DNA from: Mageeibacillus sp. UBA5442
GTDB taxonomy: Bacteria > Bacillota > Clostridia > Saccharofermentanales > DTU023
Direction of reading: 5' to 3'
DNA length: 7,126 bases
NCBI GenBank assembly: GCA_002427475.1
Contig: DIRG01000025.1
Coordinates: 1 to 7,126, forward strand
The notes beneath the pieces were generated by a model. The model worked only from the letters and a program-made list of their open reading frames with translations, was not told the origin of the DNA and ran no database searches. Of this stretch, positions 1 to 6,377 are shown one piece after another; within the stretch, counting starts at the first letter, position 1; each line of letters opens with the position of its first letter. The position numbers were made by a program, and so were the translations under genes.

Positions 1-44
1 AGGAGTTGTAGTTAGTTTAGAAGAATTAAACGGAGGAATTGAAA

Positions 45-398
45 ATGAAGAAAACAACTGGAACGCTCTTAATTTTAGCGCTCATGCTTTTAACTATGGT
101 TATACCAAGGGAAGTCCAAGCAGCCTCAGGTAATATGAGTTTTTCCGAACGCAAATATACTGATAACGGCTATGCTGAAGCTTGGCGCTATAAAAAAACG
201 TCAGGGGGATACGATCTGTATGCGAAGGCAGTACACACAGGAGACAATAACTATGTTGTCGGTAGCCAGATTAAGCGCGACGGTCAGCCTTATATTAATG
301 CTACGGCAAGCTTCAAAGGAACAACAACAAGTGGTCCTCACCATGCAAACAACCTTTTAGGCCTACAACCTGCTTGGTATGACGTAATGGCATATTAG
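45..398 (+). CDS. Small secreted bacteriocin-like protein, copy 1
   Basis: A 117-aa precursor, probably an exported antimicrobial or signalling protein. Residues 1-26 form a Sec-type signal peptide: MKK, a hydrophobic stretch at about 8-20, and a VQA cleavage site, giving a mature protein of about 91 aa beginning ASG. The mature part has no cysteine, so disulfides and lanthionines are excluded; it is rich in Tyr, Gly and Asn, with HTGDNNY, VGSQ and QPYI motifs and a C-terminal GLQPAWYDVMAY. The start is the ATG at 45, 8 bases after GGAGG (32-36); an in-frame TTG at 39 lies too close to that site. The bacteriocin call rests on context: the following permease and ATPase remnant are those of lactococcin 972-type loci. 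Lactococcin 972 is likewise a Sec-exported, cysteine-free protein of similar size, but I see no convincing sequence match, so this may be a divergent or separate family. Activity is inferred. Confidence 0.85.
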   Translation: MKKTTGTLLILALMLLTMVIPREVQAASGNMSFSERKYTDNGYAEAWRYKKTSGGYDLYAKAVHTGDNNYVVGSQIKRDGQPYINATASFKGTTTSGPHHANNLLGLQPAWYDVMAY

Positions 399-415
399 GT
401 GTTCTTACTTTGGCG

Positions 416-452
416 AAATAGAACCGCTGTGTTTATTACAGCGGTTCTATTT
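416..452 (+). terminator. Hairpin between peptide 1 and permease 1; likely partial terminator
   Basis: A perfect 15-bp inverted repeat: AAATAGAACCGCTGT (416-430), a 7-base loop, then its complement (438-452). A GC-rich core flanked by A/T-rich stem ends is the form of a rho-independent terminator, possibly bidirectional. It starts 17 bases after the peptide stop, and the permease Shine-Dalgarno AAGGAG (458-463) follows it closely without being in the stem. I infer that it attenuates readthrough so that peptide is made in excess of permease; it could instead protect the 3' end of the peptide mRNA. Confidence 0.8.
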
Positions 453-469
453 AATTCAAGGAGTTTTTT

Positions 470-2677
470 ATGAAACGAAGAATGGTTCTACTTTTCTTTG
501 TAGCTCTCTTTGCTGTTCTGTCATGCAATTATGCTCTGGTTTTTTTCGAAAGTGAGCGGCCTGACTTCGCACTTGAGAGGAAAGCGAAGTCTTTTACCCC
601 TCAAAGTACAGTTGCTACGATATTAGATTATCATCATTCAGAAGATACACCTAACGACTTAGCCCAAGAACTAATAATGCTTGCTGATGAGTTGAATGGG
701 GATTTTGTCTTGAATGTAATGGCAATTGAACAAGAAGGCGATGTTTCAGTTCACATGGCCCCTATTATTAATTTTATCTATTCAAAAGAAGCGGACTTAT
801 TTCCAGCTGGTGAGTTTTCTGATGTGAAGATCGACTGGAGTCTTAGCGGGAATAAGGCTTACTCTTTAAAACCCGAGACAAATATGGGACAGATATTAAC
901 AGTAAGAGACCGCTTCGATGGTACAGATATCGATCTTCTGCGCCAGGAAATTGCAGCGCCACTTGCTATGCTAGAAGAATTATATCCTCTAACAACAAGA
1001 GAGTATTCTCCCGAATTGAGGGTTTATTTTCTATCAGATCAGCCAGAAAAAGCAATTAACTATTTCTCAAAACAAATGGAGAGTACATCTGTAAGCTATG
1101 TTGTAAGCTATGCAGACTACTATAGCTTCGAATATTACGACATTGATGACACACTAGGGCCACCTTATGTTATAGCTTTACTTGCAATTGCTGCAATTTT
1201 TACTATGTTGCTAGCAATATTTTCTCTAGAGGTTGTTGAAGCAACGCGTGAAATAGGAGTACGTAAGACGCTTGGCCAAAGCGCACGCCACATCAGTTCA
1301 CGCTTACTCTATCGCTTAGTTCTTGCTATGCTGGCAGTCTTTGTTGGGGCATCGGTCATAACACTTTTAATTATTATTAAAAATTGGAATCGTTTGACCC
1401 TTAGATTCTTACGTCTACCTGCATTGCTTCTACTTGCTTTCGTTCTCATGCTTACTATAGCGTTGGCTATCTCTCACATTTATGTCAAGCGCATTAATCC
1501 GGTTACAAGCAGCAAGAAACAGAACTCACTTAAGTTTTTTCTGGATTTTGGACTCGTCATGAAAATAGTGCTGACTCTGTTATTGGCCAGCCAACTGTTT
1601 GTCCTTTTCCCCAATCTCATCCTTTACGTTGGACAGACTCGAGCCGAGCGCCTGTATGGTGAAACTATCCTTAGTGTTCAACCCAACGATGAAGCTTTTC
1701 CTCTCGGAACAGAGAAAGATCGGAAGTCAGTTTATTTTACGCTTAAACAGGTAATGGCGATGGAAGAAAATAAGTTAGAACAAATTCATACAGCATCATT
1801 TCAGCCAGGAGGGATCATGATGCACGGGAGTCCATCCGGTGAGTTTGTAGAGCATATAATAGATCAGGCGCATGCCGTTACTACTTATCAGGTAACATTT
1901 GCGAACAATATTCGAGGACCTAATGATGAACTCATTCGAATTGAAGGCATCCCTGAGCAAACGACGGTGCTCGTCTCGGAAGGGGCAGATCTCAATGAGA
2001 TTCGTGAAATTGGTTTTCTAGCGAATTGGGAAGAAAACTCTATTCATATTCCCATTAAAGCAGGACAAAAAGTCTTGATGTCTGACGGAGAGTCCCTTAA
2101 GAATCCCGTGATAATTATTTATTCTGAGTCTGATAATACTTTTGTTAACTGGATCTTAGATACTACAGAAAACAGAGCGATTCTTAGTGCAGCATTGGAC
2201 AAGGCAGGTCTTGATCCTGATACCTGGGAATTTCAAGCAAGTCCTTTAATACAAGCAAGACAGTTCAATATCGCTACTTTGTTGCTCTATTTGTGGACAG
2301 CACTTTTTCTATTAGCCGCCTTCGTCGTAATAAGTTTGCATAATGCAGAAGTCTACGCCACTGACCGCTCTAAGCTGCTTCATCTGCGCTACCTTCATGG
2401 AGTACCCTTCCTCAGACGCTATAGTGGACTCTGGCTGAAAGCTGCTATCCCTTACGCTGTTGCCGCTATCCTTGCCTCTTCTTTCCCTTCGTTAATTCAT
2501 AGGATAATGAAATTTTCCTATCAAGGTGTTTATCATGATGCGCAAAAGCTGGATCTAACGTTCAGATTAGTGTTTTTGATGTTCGGTGGTCTGTTGCTCT
2601 TTGATTTACTACTACACGCCGGCGTCATACGACGCTTGCAAAAGAAGAGCGTAACTCGCCTCAAAGGAGAAAGATAA
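470..2677 (+). CDS. MacB/FtsX-type permease, bacteriocin-associated integral membrane protein, copy 1
   Basis: A 735-aa membrane protein of the kind that accompanies lactococcin 972-type bacteriocins, thought to act with an ABC ATPase in export or self-immunity. Predicted membrane segments, by hydrophobicity, lie at about 5-26, 231-253, 280-303, 314-337, 361-385, 602-622, 654-675 and 697-718. Large outside domains span about 27-230 and 386-601. This is a fused double MacB-like layout. EATREIGVRKTLGQS (257-271), just after the second segment, matches the cytoplasmic coupling region of FtsX-like permeases. DRSKLLHLRYLHG (632-644), after the sixth, is the corresponding element of the second half. 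AAGGAG (458-463) lies 6 bases before the ATG. The stop overlaps the ATG of the ATPase remnant (TAATG), so coupled translation of an ATPase was once intended. Whether its role is export or immunity is not decided by the sequence. Confidence 0.9.
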   Translation: MKRRMVLLFFVALFAVLSCNYALVFFESERPDFALERKAKSFTPQSTVATILDYHHSEDTPNDLAQELIMLADELNGDFVLNVMAIEQEGDVSVHMAPIINFIYSKEADLFPAGEFSDVKIDWSLSGNKAYSLKPETNMGQILTVRDRFDGTDIDLLRQEIAAPLAMLEELYPLTTREYSPELRVYFLSDQPEKAINYFSKQMESTSVSYVVSYADYYSFEYYDIDDTLGPPYVIALLAIAAIFTMLLAIFSLEVVEATREIGVRKTLGQSARHISSRLLYRLVLAMLAVFVGASVITLLIIIKNWNRLTLRFLRLPALLLLAFVLMLTIALAISHIYVKRINPVTSSKKQNSLKFFLDFGLVMKIVLTLLLASQLFVLFPNLILYVGQTRAERLYGETILSVQPNDEAFPLGTEKDRKSVYFTLKQVMAMEENKLEQIHTASFQPGGIMMHGSPSGEFVEHIIDQAHAVTTYQVTFANNIRGPNDELIRIEGIPEQTTVLVSEGADLNEIREIGFLANWEENSIHIPIKAGQKVLMSDGESLKNPVIIIYSESDNTFVNWILDTTENRAILSAALDKAGLDPDTWEFQASPLIQARQFNIATLLLYLWTALFLLAAFVVISLHNAEVYATDRSKLLHLRYLHGVPFLRRYSGLWLKAAIPYAVAAILASSFPSLIHRIMKFSYQGVYHDAQKLDLTFRLVFLMFGGLLLFDLLLHAGVIRRLQKKSVTRLKGER

Positions 2678-2798
2678 TGAAATTGATTGAATGGAAGAAC
2701 CTAGATAAGTCATTTGGGCCAACTGAGGTCTTACGTGACTGAGCCTACTGGTAGTCTTGATTAGACGAACCGAAACATCATTATAAACTTGCTGCTTT
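2677..2798 (+). pseudogene. Remnant of an ABC transporter ATPase, twice deleted
   Basis: Begins with an ATG overlapping the permease stop and encodes an ABC-ATPase N-terminus (MKLIEWKNLDKSFGP then TEVLRD), which hits a stop at 2740-2742. The reading then continues in another frame as EPTGSLD (2741-2761), the end of Walker B plus the D-loop, so everything between is deleted, including Walker A, the Q-loop and the ABC signature. A second stop (TAG, 2762-2764) replaces the GAG of unit 2, and after about NLLL the sequence departs from unit 2 because another 110-115 bases, including the H-loop region, are missing. It cannot encode an ATPase. The intact ancestor would have been about 200 aa, as usual for this family. 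The end coordinate is approximate. Confidence 0.9.
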
Positions 2799-2817
2799 TT
2801 GGAAACACAACTAACTT

Positions 2818-2846
2818 TTGATTATTATTATTTAATCTGTTATGCT
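2818..2846 (+). promoter_or_regulatory. Predicted promoter for cassette 2
   Basis: TTGATT (2818-2823), a 17-base spacer, then TATGCT (2841-2846) preceded by TG at 2838-2839, an extended -10. The same elements with the same spacing occur before cassette 3 although the surrounding spacer bases vary. Transcription would begin near 2853, leaving a leader of about 120 bases before the peptide ATG at 2972. The remainder of 2799-2971 has no coding potential that I can support. Confidence 0.65.
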
Positions 2847-2910
2847 TTATATGGAATTGATTTCTTCATTGAGTATAATATGAAACCGCACTAGCAAGAT
2901 AACAAATGCA

Positions 2911-2926
2911 ACTGTGAGAACACAGT
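2911..2926 (+). promoter_or_regulatory. Small dyad in the leader of peptide 2
   Basis: ACTGTG, loop AGAA, CACAGT: a perfect 6-bp inverted repeat about 46 bases before the peptide start. Unit 3 keeps the core and loop. It could be a small leader-RNA hairpin or an operator half-site pair; nothing in the window identifies a regulator. Confidence 0.4.
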
Positions 2927-2971
2927 AAGGAGTTGTAGTTAGTTTAGAAGAATTAAACGGAGGAATTGAAA

Positions 2972-3325
2972 ATGAAGAAAACAATTGGAACGCTCTTAAT
3001 TTTAGCGCTCATGCTTTTGACTATGGTTATACCAAGGGAAGTCCAAGCAGCCTCGGGAGAAATGGTTTTTTTTGAATACAAGAAAACCAATAATGGATTT
3101 GCCCAAGCTTGGTACGCTAGACCATCACCTGGAAAATTTAACCTTTATGTAGAAGCAGGACACACAGGAGACAATAACTATGTTGTGGGTAGCCAGATAA
3201 AGCGTAACAATCAGCCTTATATTGGTGCTACAGCTAGTTTCAAGAACAGGGTGCAAAAAGGACCATACCTTGTTACTAGTCTATCAGGCCTACAACCTGC
3301 TTGGTACGATGTAATGGCATATTAA
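2972..3325 (+). CDS. Small secreted bacteriocin-like protein, copy 2
   Basis: A 117-aa precursor paralogous to copies 1 and 3. The signal peptide (1-26, cleavage after VQA) differs from copy 1 only at residue 5 (Ile for Thr), and the last 12 residues are identical. In between, 34 of 79 residues differ from copy 1. The substitutions cluster at precursor residues 48-63 (the YARPSPGKFNL stretch) and 92-105 (NRVQKGPYLV), while HTGDNNYVVGSQIKR is kept. No cysteine is present. The ATG at 2972 is 8 bases after GGAGG (2959-2963); the in-frame TTG at 2966 is too close to that site. A promoter at 2818-2846 probably drives it. The role as a bacteriocin is inferred from the adjacent permease. Confidence 0.85.
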   Translation: MKKTIGTLLILALMLLTMVIPREVQAASGEMVFFEYKKTNNGFAQAWYARPSPGKFNLYVEAGHTGDNNYVVGSQIKRNNQPYIGATASFKNRVQKGPYLVTSLSGLQPAWYDVMAY

Positions 3326-3340
3326 TGTTTTCATTCTGTC

Positions 3341-3377
3341 TAAATAGAACCGCTGTGTTTCACAGCGGTTCTATTTA
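3341..3377 (+). terminator. Hairpin between peptide 2 and permease 2; likely partial terminator
   Basis: Left arm TAAATAGAACCGCTGTG (3341-3357), loop TTT, perfectly complementary right arm (3361-3377), giving 17 bp. The arms are the same as in unit 1, but the loop is shortened and closed by one more G-C pair. It sits between the peptide stop and the permease Shine-Dalgarno TGAGGA (3381-3386). Partial termination or 3'-end stabilisation of the peptide message is the likely role. Confidence 0.8.
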
Positions 3378-3393
3378 ATCTGAGGAATTTTCT

Positions 3394-5601
3394 ATGAAAC
3401 GTAGATTGGCTCTACTTTTTTTTGTAGCTTTGTTTGCAGTTCTGTCCTGCACATATGCTCTAGCTTTCTTCGAAAGTGATCGAGATTATATTGGTCCCGA
3501 AAGAAAAGCAAAATCTTTTTCACCAAAAACCACTGTGGTCGCAGTATTGGATTATCATTCTGAAGAGACACCTAGCGACTTGGCACAAGAACTAATATTA
3601 CTCGCGGATCAATTGGATGCAGATTTAATTTTAGATGTGTTTGCACCAGCGCAAGAAGGTGACATTAGCGTACGAATGGCTCCTAGGATTAAGTTCGTTT
3701 ATTCGCAAGAAGCGGACTTATTTCCAGCTGGCGAGTTTTCTGATGTGAAGATTGACTGGAGTCTTAGCGGCAATAAGGCTTTCTCTTTAAAACCCGAGTC
3801 AAATATGGGACAGATATTAACAGTAAGAGACCGTCGTGATGAGACAGAGATCGATCTGCTGCGCCAAGAAATTGTTGCGCCACTTGCTATGCTAGAAGAA
3901 TTATATCCAGTAGCAGCGAGAGAGTATGCGCCTGAATTGACAGTTTGCTTCTTATCTGACCAGCCTGTGTCGGCTAGCAATTATTTCTCTAAACAGTTAA
4001 AAAACACATCGGCTAACTATGTTGTACCCTATGAGGAGTTCTATAGCCTCGAGTATCATTTCATGGAGGATACGTTAGGTCCACCCTATCTCATAGCTAT
4101 GCTTGTTATCCTTGCTATTTTTGCTATTCTGCTGGCGATTTTTTCACTAGAGGTTATTGAAGCGACGCGAGAAATCGGGGTACGCAAGATGCTTGGTCAA
4201 TGCGCACGTCACATTAGCTCGCGTTTACTCTATCGTCTAGTAGCTACAATGCTTTTGGTTTTTGTTGGCGCATCGGTTATAACACTTTTAATTATTGTTG
4301 AAAATTGGAATCGTTTGGCCCTTGAATTTTTGCGTATACCTGCATTGCTTTTGCTTGGTTTTGTCGTCATGCTTTTGATCGCACTGGCCATCTCTCATCT
4401 TTACGTCAAGCGTATAAATCCTGTCACAAGCAGCAAGAAACAAAATTCACTTCAGTTTTTTCTGAATTTTGGTCTTGTCATGAAAATAGTGCTGACCCTG
4501 CTATTGGCCAGTCAACTGTTTGTCCTTTTCCCTAATCTTATGCTTTACGTTGGACAGTCTCGAGCTGAGCGTCTATATGGAGAACATCACATTAGTGTTC
4601 ACCCCAACGAAGATTTCTTCCCTGTTGGAACAGAGAAAGAGAGGAAGTCAACTTACTTTGCGCTCAAGCGCATATTTGAGGCGGAGGAAGATAAATTAGA
4701 ACAAATCCATACTGCTGCATTTCCGAAAGACACGGTGATAGGACGCGGTAGTCCATCTGGTGAGTTTATAGAATATATAGTAAAACAGCCACATGCTATT
4801 ACAACGCACCAAGTAACAATGGTGAATGACATAATTGGTCTCGATGGGGAACCTATCCGTTTGCAGGGCATCCCTACACAGACGATGGTATTGGTCTCAG
4901 AGGGAGCGGACCTCAACGAGCTGCGTGAAATAGGCGTTTTATATAACTGGGAAGATCATGCTGTTCATATTCCTATTCGGTCAGGACAAAGAATTTTGCT
5001 GTCAGATGGAGAGACTTTAAAAAATCCCGTATTGATCATTTATTCTAGGGCCGACAATCCATTTGCAACAGGTTGGATCTTAGACACTACAGAAAACAGA
5101 GCGATTCTTAGTACAGCATTAGTCAAGGCAGGTTTGGATCCTGCTATCTGGGAATTTCAAACGAATCCTTTAATTCAATTAAGAGAATACGATCGTACTA
5201 TTCTTCAGCGTTATTTGTGGACTGCACTCTTTCTGTTAGTCGCCTTCATAGTGATAAGTTTGCATAATGCAGAGGTCTACGTAACAGATCGCGCAAAACT
5301 CCTCCATCTGCGCTACCTTCATGGTGTCCCTTTCCTCAGACGCTATAGTGGACTCTGGCTGAGAGCTGCTATCCCTTATGCTGTTACTGCATGCCTAGCT
5401 CTTGCTTTTCCTGCAGTAGTTCATCAAATCATGAAACTTTCTTATCAAGGTGTTTACCATGATATAGATAAGATCAATTTGACGTTCAGATTGGTTTTTT
5501 TGATGTTCGGAGCTCTCTTGCTCTTTGATCTACTGTTACATGCCGGTGTTATACGACGCTTACAAAAGAAGAGTGTGGCCCGTCTCAAAGGAGAAAGATA
5601 A
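3394..5601 (+). CDS. MacB/FtsX-type permease, bacteriocin-associated integral membrane protein, copy 2
   Basis: A 735-aa paralogue of permease 1 with the same eight predicted membrane segments and two large outside domains. By eye roughly four residues in five are the same. The coupling motif EATREIGVRKMLGQC (about 256-270) and the second-half element DRAKLLHLRYLHG are conserved, as is residue range 106-147 (EADLFPAGEFSDV onward). Differences concentrate in the outside domains, for example residues 27-105 and about 400-500. One codon is lost near 56 (YHS for YHHS) and one gained near 557 (FATGWILD for FVNWILD), so the length is unchanged. TGAGGA (3381-3386) lies 7 bases before the ATG. The stop overlaps the ATG of the ATPase remnant as TAATG. 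It presumably exports, or protects the cell from, peptide 2. Confidence 0.9.
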   Translation: MKRRLALLFFVALFAVLSCTYALAFFESDRDYIGPERKAKSFSPKTTVVAVLDYHSEETPSDLAQELILLADQLDADLILDVFAPAQEGDISVRMAPRIKFVYSQEADLFPAGEFSDVKIDWSLSGNKAFSLKPESNMGQILTVRDRRDETEIDLLRQEIVAPLAMLEELYPVAAREYAPELTVCFLSDQPVSASNYFSKQLKNTSANYVVPYEEFYSLEYHFMEDTLGPPYLIAMLVILAIFAILLAIFSLEVIEATREIGVRKMLGQCARHISSRLLYRLVATMLLVFVGASVITLLIIVENWNRLALEFLRIPALLLLGFVVMLLIALAISHLYVKRINPVTSSKKQNSLQFFLNFGLVMKIVLTLLLASQLFVLFPNLMLYVGQSRAERLYGEHHISVHPNEDFFPVGTEKERKSTYFALKRIFEAEEDKLEQIHTAAFPKDTVIGRGSPSGEFIEYIVKQPHAITTHQVTMVNDIIGLDGEPIRLQGIPTQTMVLVSEGADLNELREIGVLYNWEDHAVHIPIRSGQRILLSDGETLKNPVLIIYSRADNPFATGWILDTTENRAILSTALVKAGLDPAIWEFQTNPLIQLREYDRTILQRYLWTALFLLVAFIVISLHNAEVYVTDRAKLLHLRYLHGVPFLRRYSGLWLRAAIPYAVTACLALAFPAVVHQIMKLSYQGVYHDIDKINLTFRLVFLMFGALLLFDLLLHAGVIRRLQKKSVARLKGER

Positions 5602-5826
5602 TGAAACTGATTGAATGGGAAAATTTGGATAAATCATTTGGGCCAACCCAGGTCTTACATGATTGAGCCTACAGGTAGCCTTGATGAGGCGAACCGAGAC
5701 ATCGTTATTAACTTGCTACTTGATTTGAATAAAGAAGGCAAGACGATTGTAATCGCTACGCATGATCCATCGCTTCAAGCGATTGCCGACCGAGTGATAG
5801 AGATTCCGATGCTGAGGGTAGATTAG
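5601..5826 (+). pseudogene. Remnant of an ABC transporter ATPase with intact 3' end
   Basis: The first 21 codons (MKLIEWENLDKSFGP, then TQVLHD) are a typical start of an ABC ATPase and end at TGA 5664-5666. The C-terminal part continues in a different frame from 5667: EPTGSLDEANRD (Walker B end with the catalytic Glu, and D-loop), then INLLLDLNKEGKTIVIATHDP with the H-loop His, then VIEIPMLRVD and stop. The missing middle would have held Walker A, the Q-loop and the LSGGQ signature, so no ATP site can form. The join is the GAT of the N-terminal part followed by TGAGCCT, the last base of the Walker B Asp codon plus GAGCCT, which shifts the frame. The junction falls at the same place as in unit 1. 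A 55-codon frame from ATG 5659 could be read, but it would be a non-functional fragment. Confidence 0.92.
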
Positions 5827-5856
5827 CAAGCTAAATTCTGGATATATGACTAATTT

Positions 5857-5885
5857 TTGATTTATATTATTCAATCTGTTATGCT
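5857..5885 (+). promoter_or_regulatory. Predicted promoter for cassette 3
   Basis: TTGATT (5857-5862), 17-base spacer, TATGCT (5880-5885) with TG at 5877-5878. Both hexamers, the spacer length and the extended -10 match the site before cassette 2. Transcription would start near 5892, about 120 bases before the peptide ATG at 6012. No terminator hairpin is seen between the ATPase remnant stop and this promoter, so readthrough from unit 2 is also possible. Confidence 0.65.
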
Positions 5886-5950
5886 TTATATGAAATTGAT
5901 CCTTCGATAATTGTAAAATGTAACCGCACTAGCAGAGATGACAAATGTAA

Positions 5951-5964
5951 CTGTGAGAACACAG
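5951..5964 (+). promoter_or_regulatory. Small dyad in the leader of peptide 3
   Basis: CTGTG, loop AGAA, CACAG: the same dyad as in the leader of unit 2, one pair shorter because the flanking T has become C. Its conservation within a partly diverged spacer suggests function, but the regulator or RNA role is unknown. Confidence 0.4.
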
Positions 5965-6011
5965 CAAGGAGTTGTAGTTAGTTTAGAAGAATTAAACGGG
6001 AGAAATTGAAA

Positions 6012-6362
6012 ATGAAGAAAACAATTGGAACGCTCTTGATTTTAGCGCTCATACTTTTGACTATGGCTATACCAAGGGAAGTCCAAGCAGCCTCAGGTAA
6101 TATGAATTTTTTCGAACGTAAATATACTGATAACGGCTATGCTGAAGCTTGGTATTATTCTTCAGCAAGTGGATTCAATCTTTATGTGGAAGCAGGGCAT
6201 ACTGGTAACAATAATTATATTGTGGGTAGCCAAGTAAAGCTTAATAATCAGCCTTACATCACTGCTTCAGCTAGTTCCAAAAGAACTGTAAGAAGTGGTC
6301 CTCGCTATGTTACTAGTCTTACAGGTCTACAACCTGCTTGGTACGATGTAATGGCATATTAA
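6012..6362 (+). CDS. Small secreted bacteriocin-like protein, copy 3
   Basis: A 116-aa precursor, one residue shorter than the other copies through loss of one codon in the variable core (about residue 54). The signal peptide differs from copy 2 only at residues 14 (Ile) and 19 (Ala), with cleavage predicted after VQA to leave about 90 aa without cysteine. The mature start follows copy 1 (ERKYTDNGYAEAW shared), whereas FNLYVEAGHTG, NNQPYI and VTSL follow copy 2, so the gene is a mosaic. The GLQPAWYDVMAY end is invariant. The Shine-Dalgarno is altered to GGGAG (5998-6002), with core GGAG 9 bases before the ATG, and is possibly a little weaker than GGAGG in the other units. Bacteriocin function is inferred from context. 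Confidence 0.85.
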   Translation: MKKTIGTLLILALILLTMAIPREVQAASGNMNFFERKYTDNGYAEAWYYSSASGFNLYVEAGHTGNNNYIVGSQVKLNNQPYITASASSKRTVRSGPRYVTSLTGLQPAWYDVMAY

Positions 6363-6377
6363 TGTTTTCATTCTGTC

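Larger units (their letters stand above)
1..2927 (+). repeat. Cassette unit 1 of a tandem array (peptide, permease, ATPase remnant)
   Basis: First of three head-to-tail copies. The window opens within the leader that precedes the peptide gene; the same AGGAGTTGTAG leader start recurs at 2928 and 5967, which sets the unit boundaries used here. The true duplication boundary cannot be known because the repeat is continuous and probably extends left of the window. The unit lacks its promoter in view, and its 3' part is about 110-115 bases shorter than unit 2 because of an extra deletion in the ATPase remnant. Gene order and spacing otherwise match unit 2. Confidence 0.93.
2928..5966 (+). repeat. 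Cassette unit 2 of the tandem array
   Basis: Second copy, with peptide, hairpin, permease and ATPase remnant in the same order as unit 1. The copies are clearly diverged: the mature peptide cores differ at 34 of 79 positions from unit 1, and the permeases differ throughout with two compensating one-codon indels. The leader plus signal-peptide block and the hairpin arms are almost identical. The divergence shows an established family of paralogous cassettes, not a recent exact duplication. Confidence 0.93.

Noticed and set aside
39..44. TTG start two codons upstream of the ATG for peptide 1 (also at 2966 and 6006)
   Set aside because: The TTG lies only 2-3 bases after the Shine-Dalgarno core, whereas the ATG is 8-9 bases away, begins a normal MKK signal peptide and is the common start form.
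172..360. 62-aa + strand frame inside peptide 1
   Set aside because: It overlaps the real peptide gene in another frame, has no ribosome binding site of its own and is not preserved in the other units.
515..529. Cys19 at the end of the first hydrophobic segment of the permeases (VLSC) as a lipobox
   Set aside because: Position -3 is Val and -2 is Leu, a poor lipobox match, and the following residues continue the hydrophobic segment as expected for a membrane anchor of MacB-like permeases.
2874..2879. Perfect TATAAT as a promoter -10
   Set aside because: No -35 at a workable distance (the nearest TTGATT leaves 11 bases), and the hexamer is not kept before unit 3 (TGTAAA at the aligned place).
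3699..3980. 93-aa minus-strand frame inside permease 2, with a counterpart at 6736-7017
   Set aside because: It recurs only because the underlying permease sequence is conserved between units. It lies antisense to a clear coding region, is Ser-rich low-quality protein, and has no ribosome binding site.
4653..4916. 87-aa minus-strand frame inside permease 2
   Set aside because: Antisense shadow of the second outside domain, with no supporting signals.
5611..5826. 71-aa + strand frame taken as a gene in its own right
   Set aside because: Its first 17 codons are the ATPase N-terminus read out of frame; only from EPTGSLD on is it real ABC-ATPase sequence. It is part of the broken ATPase.
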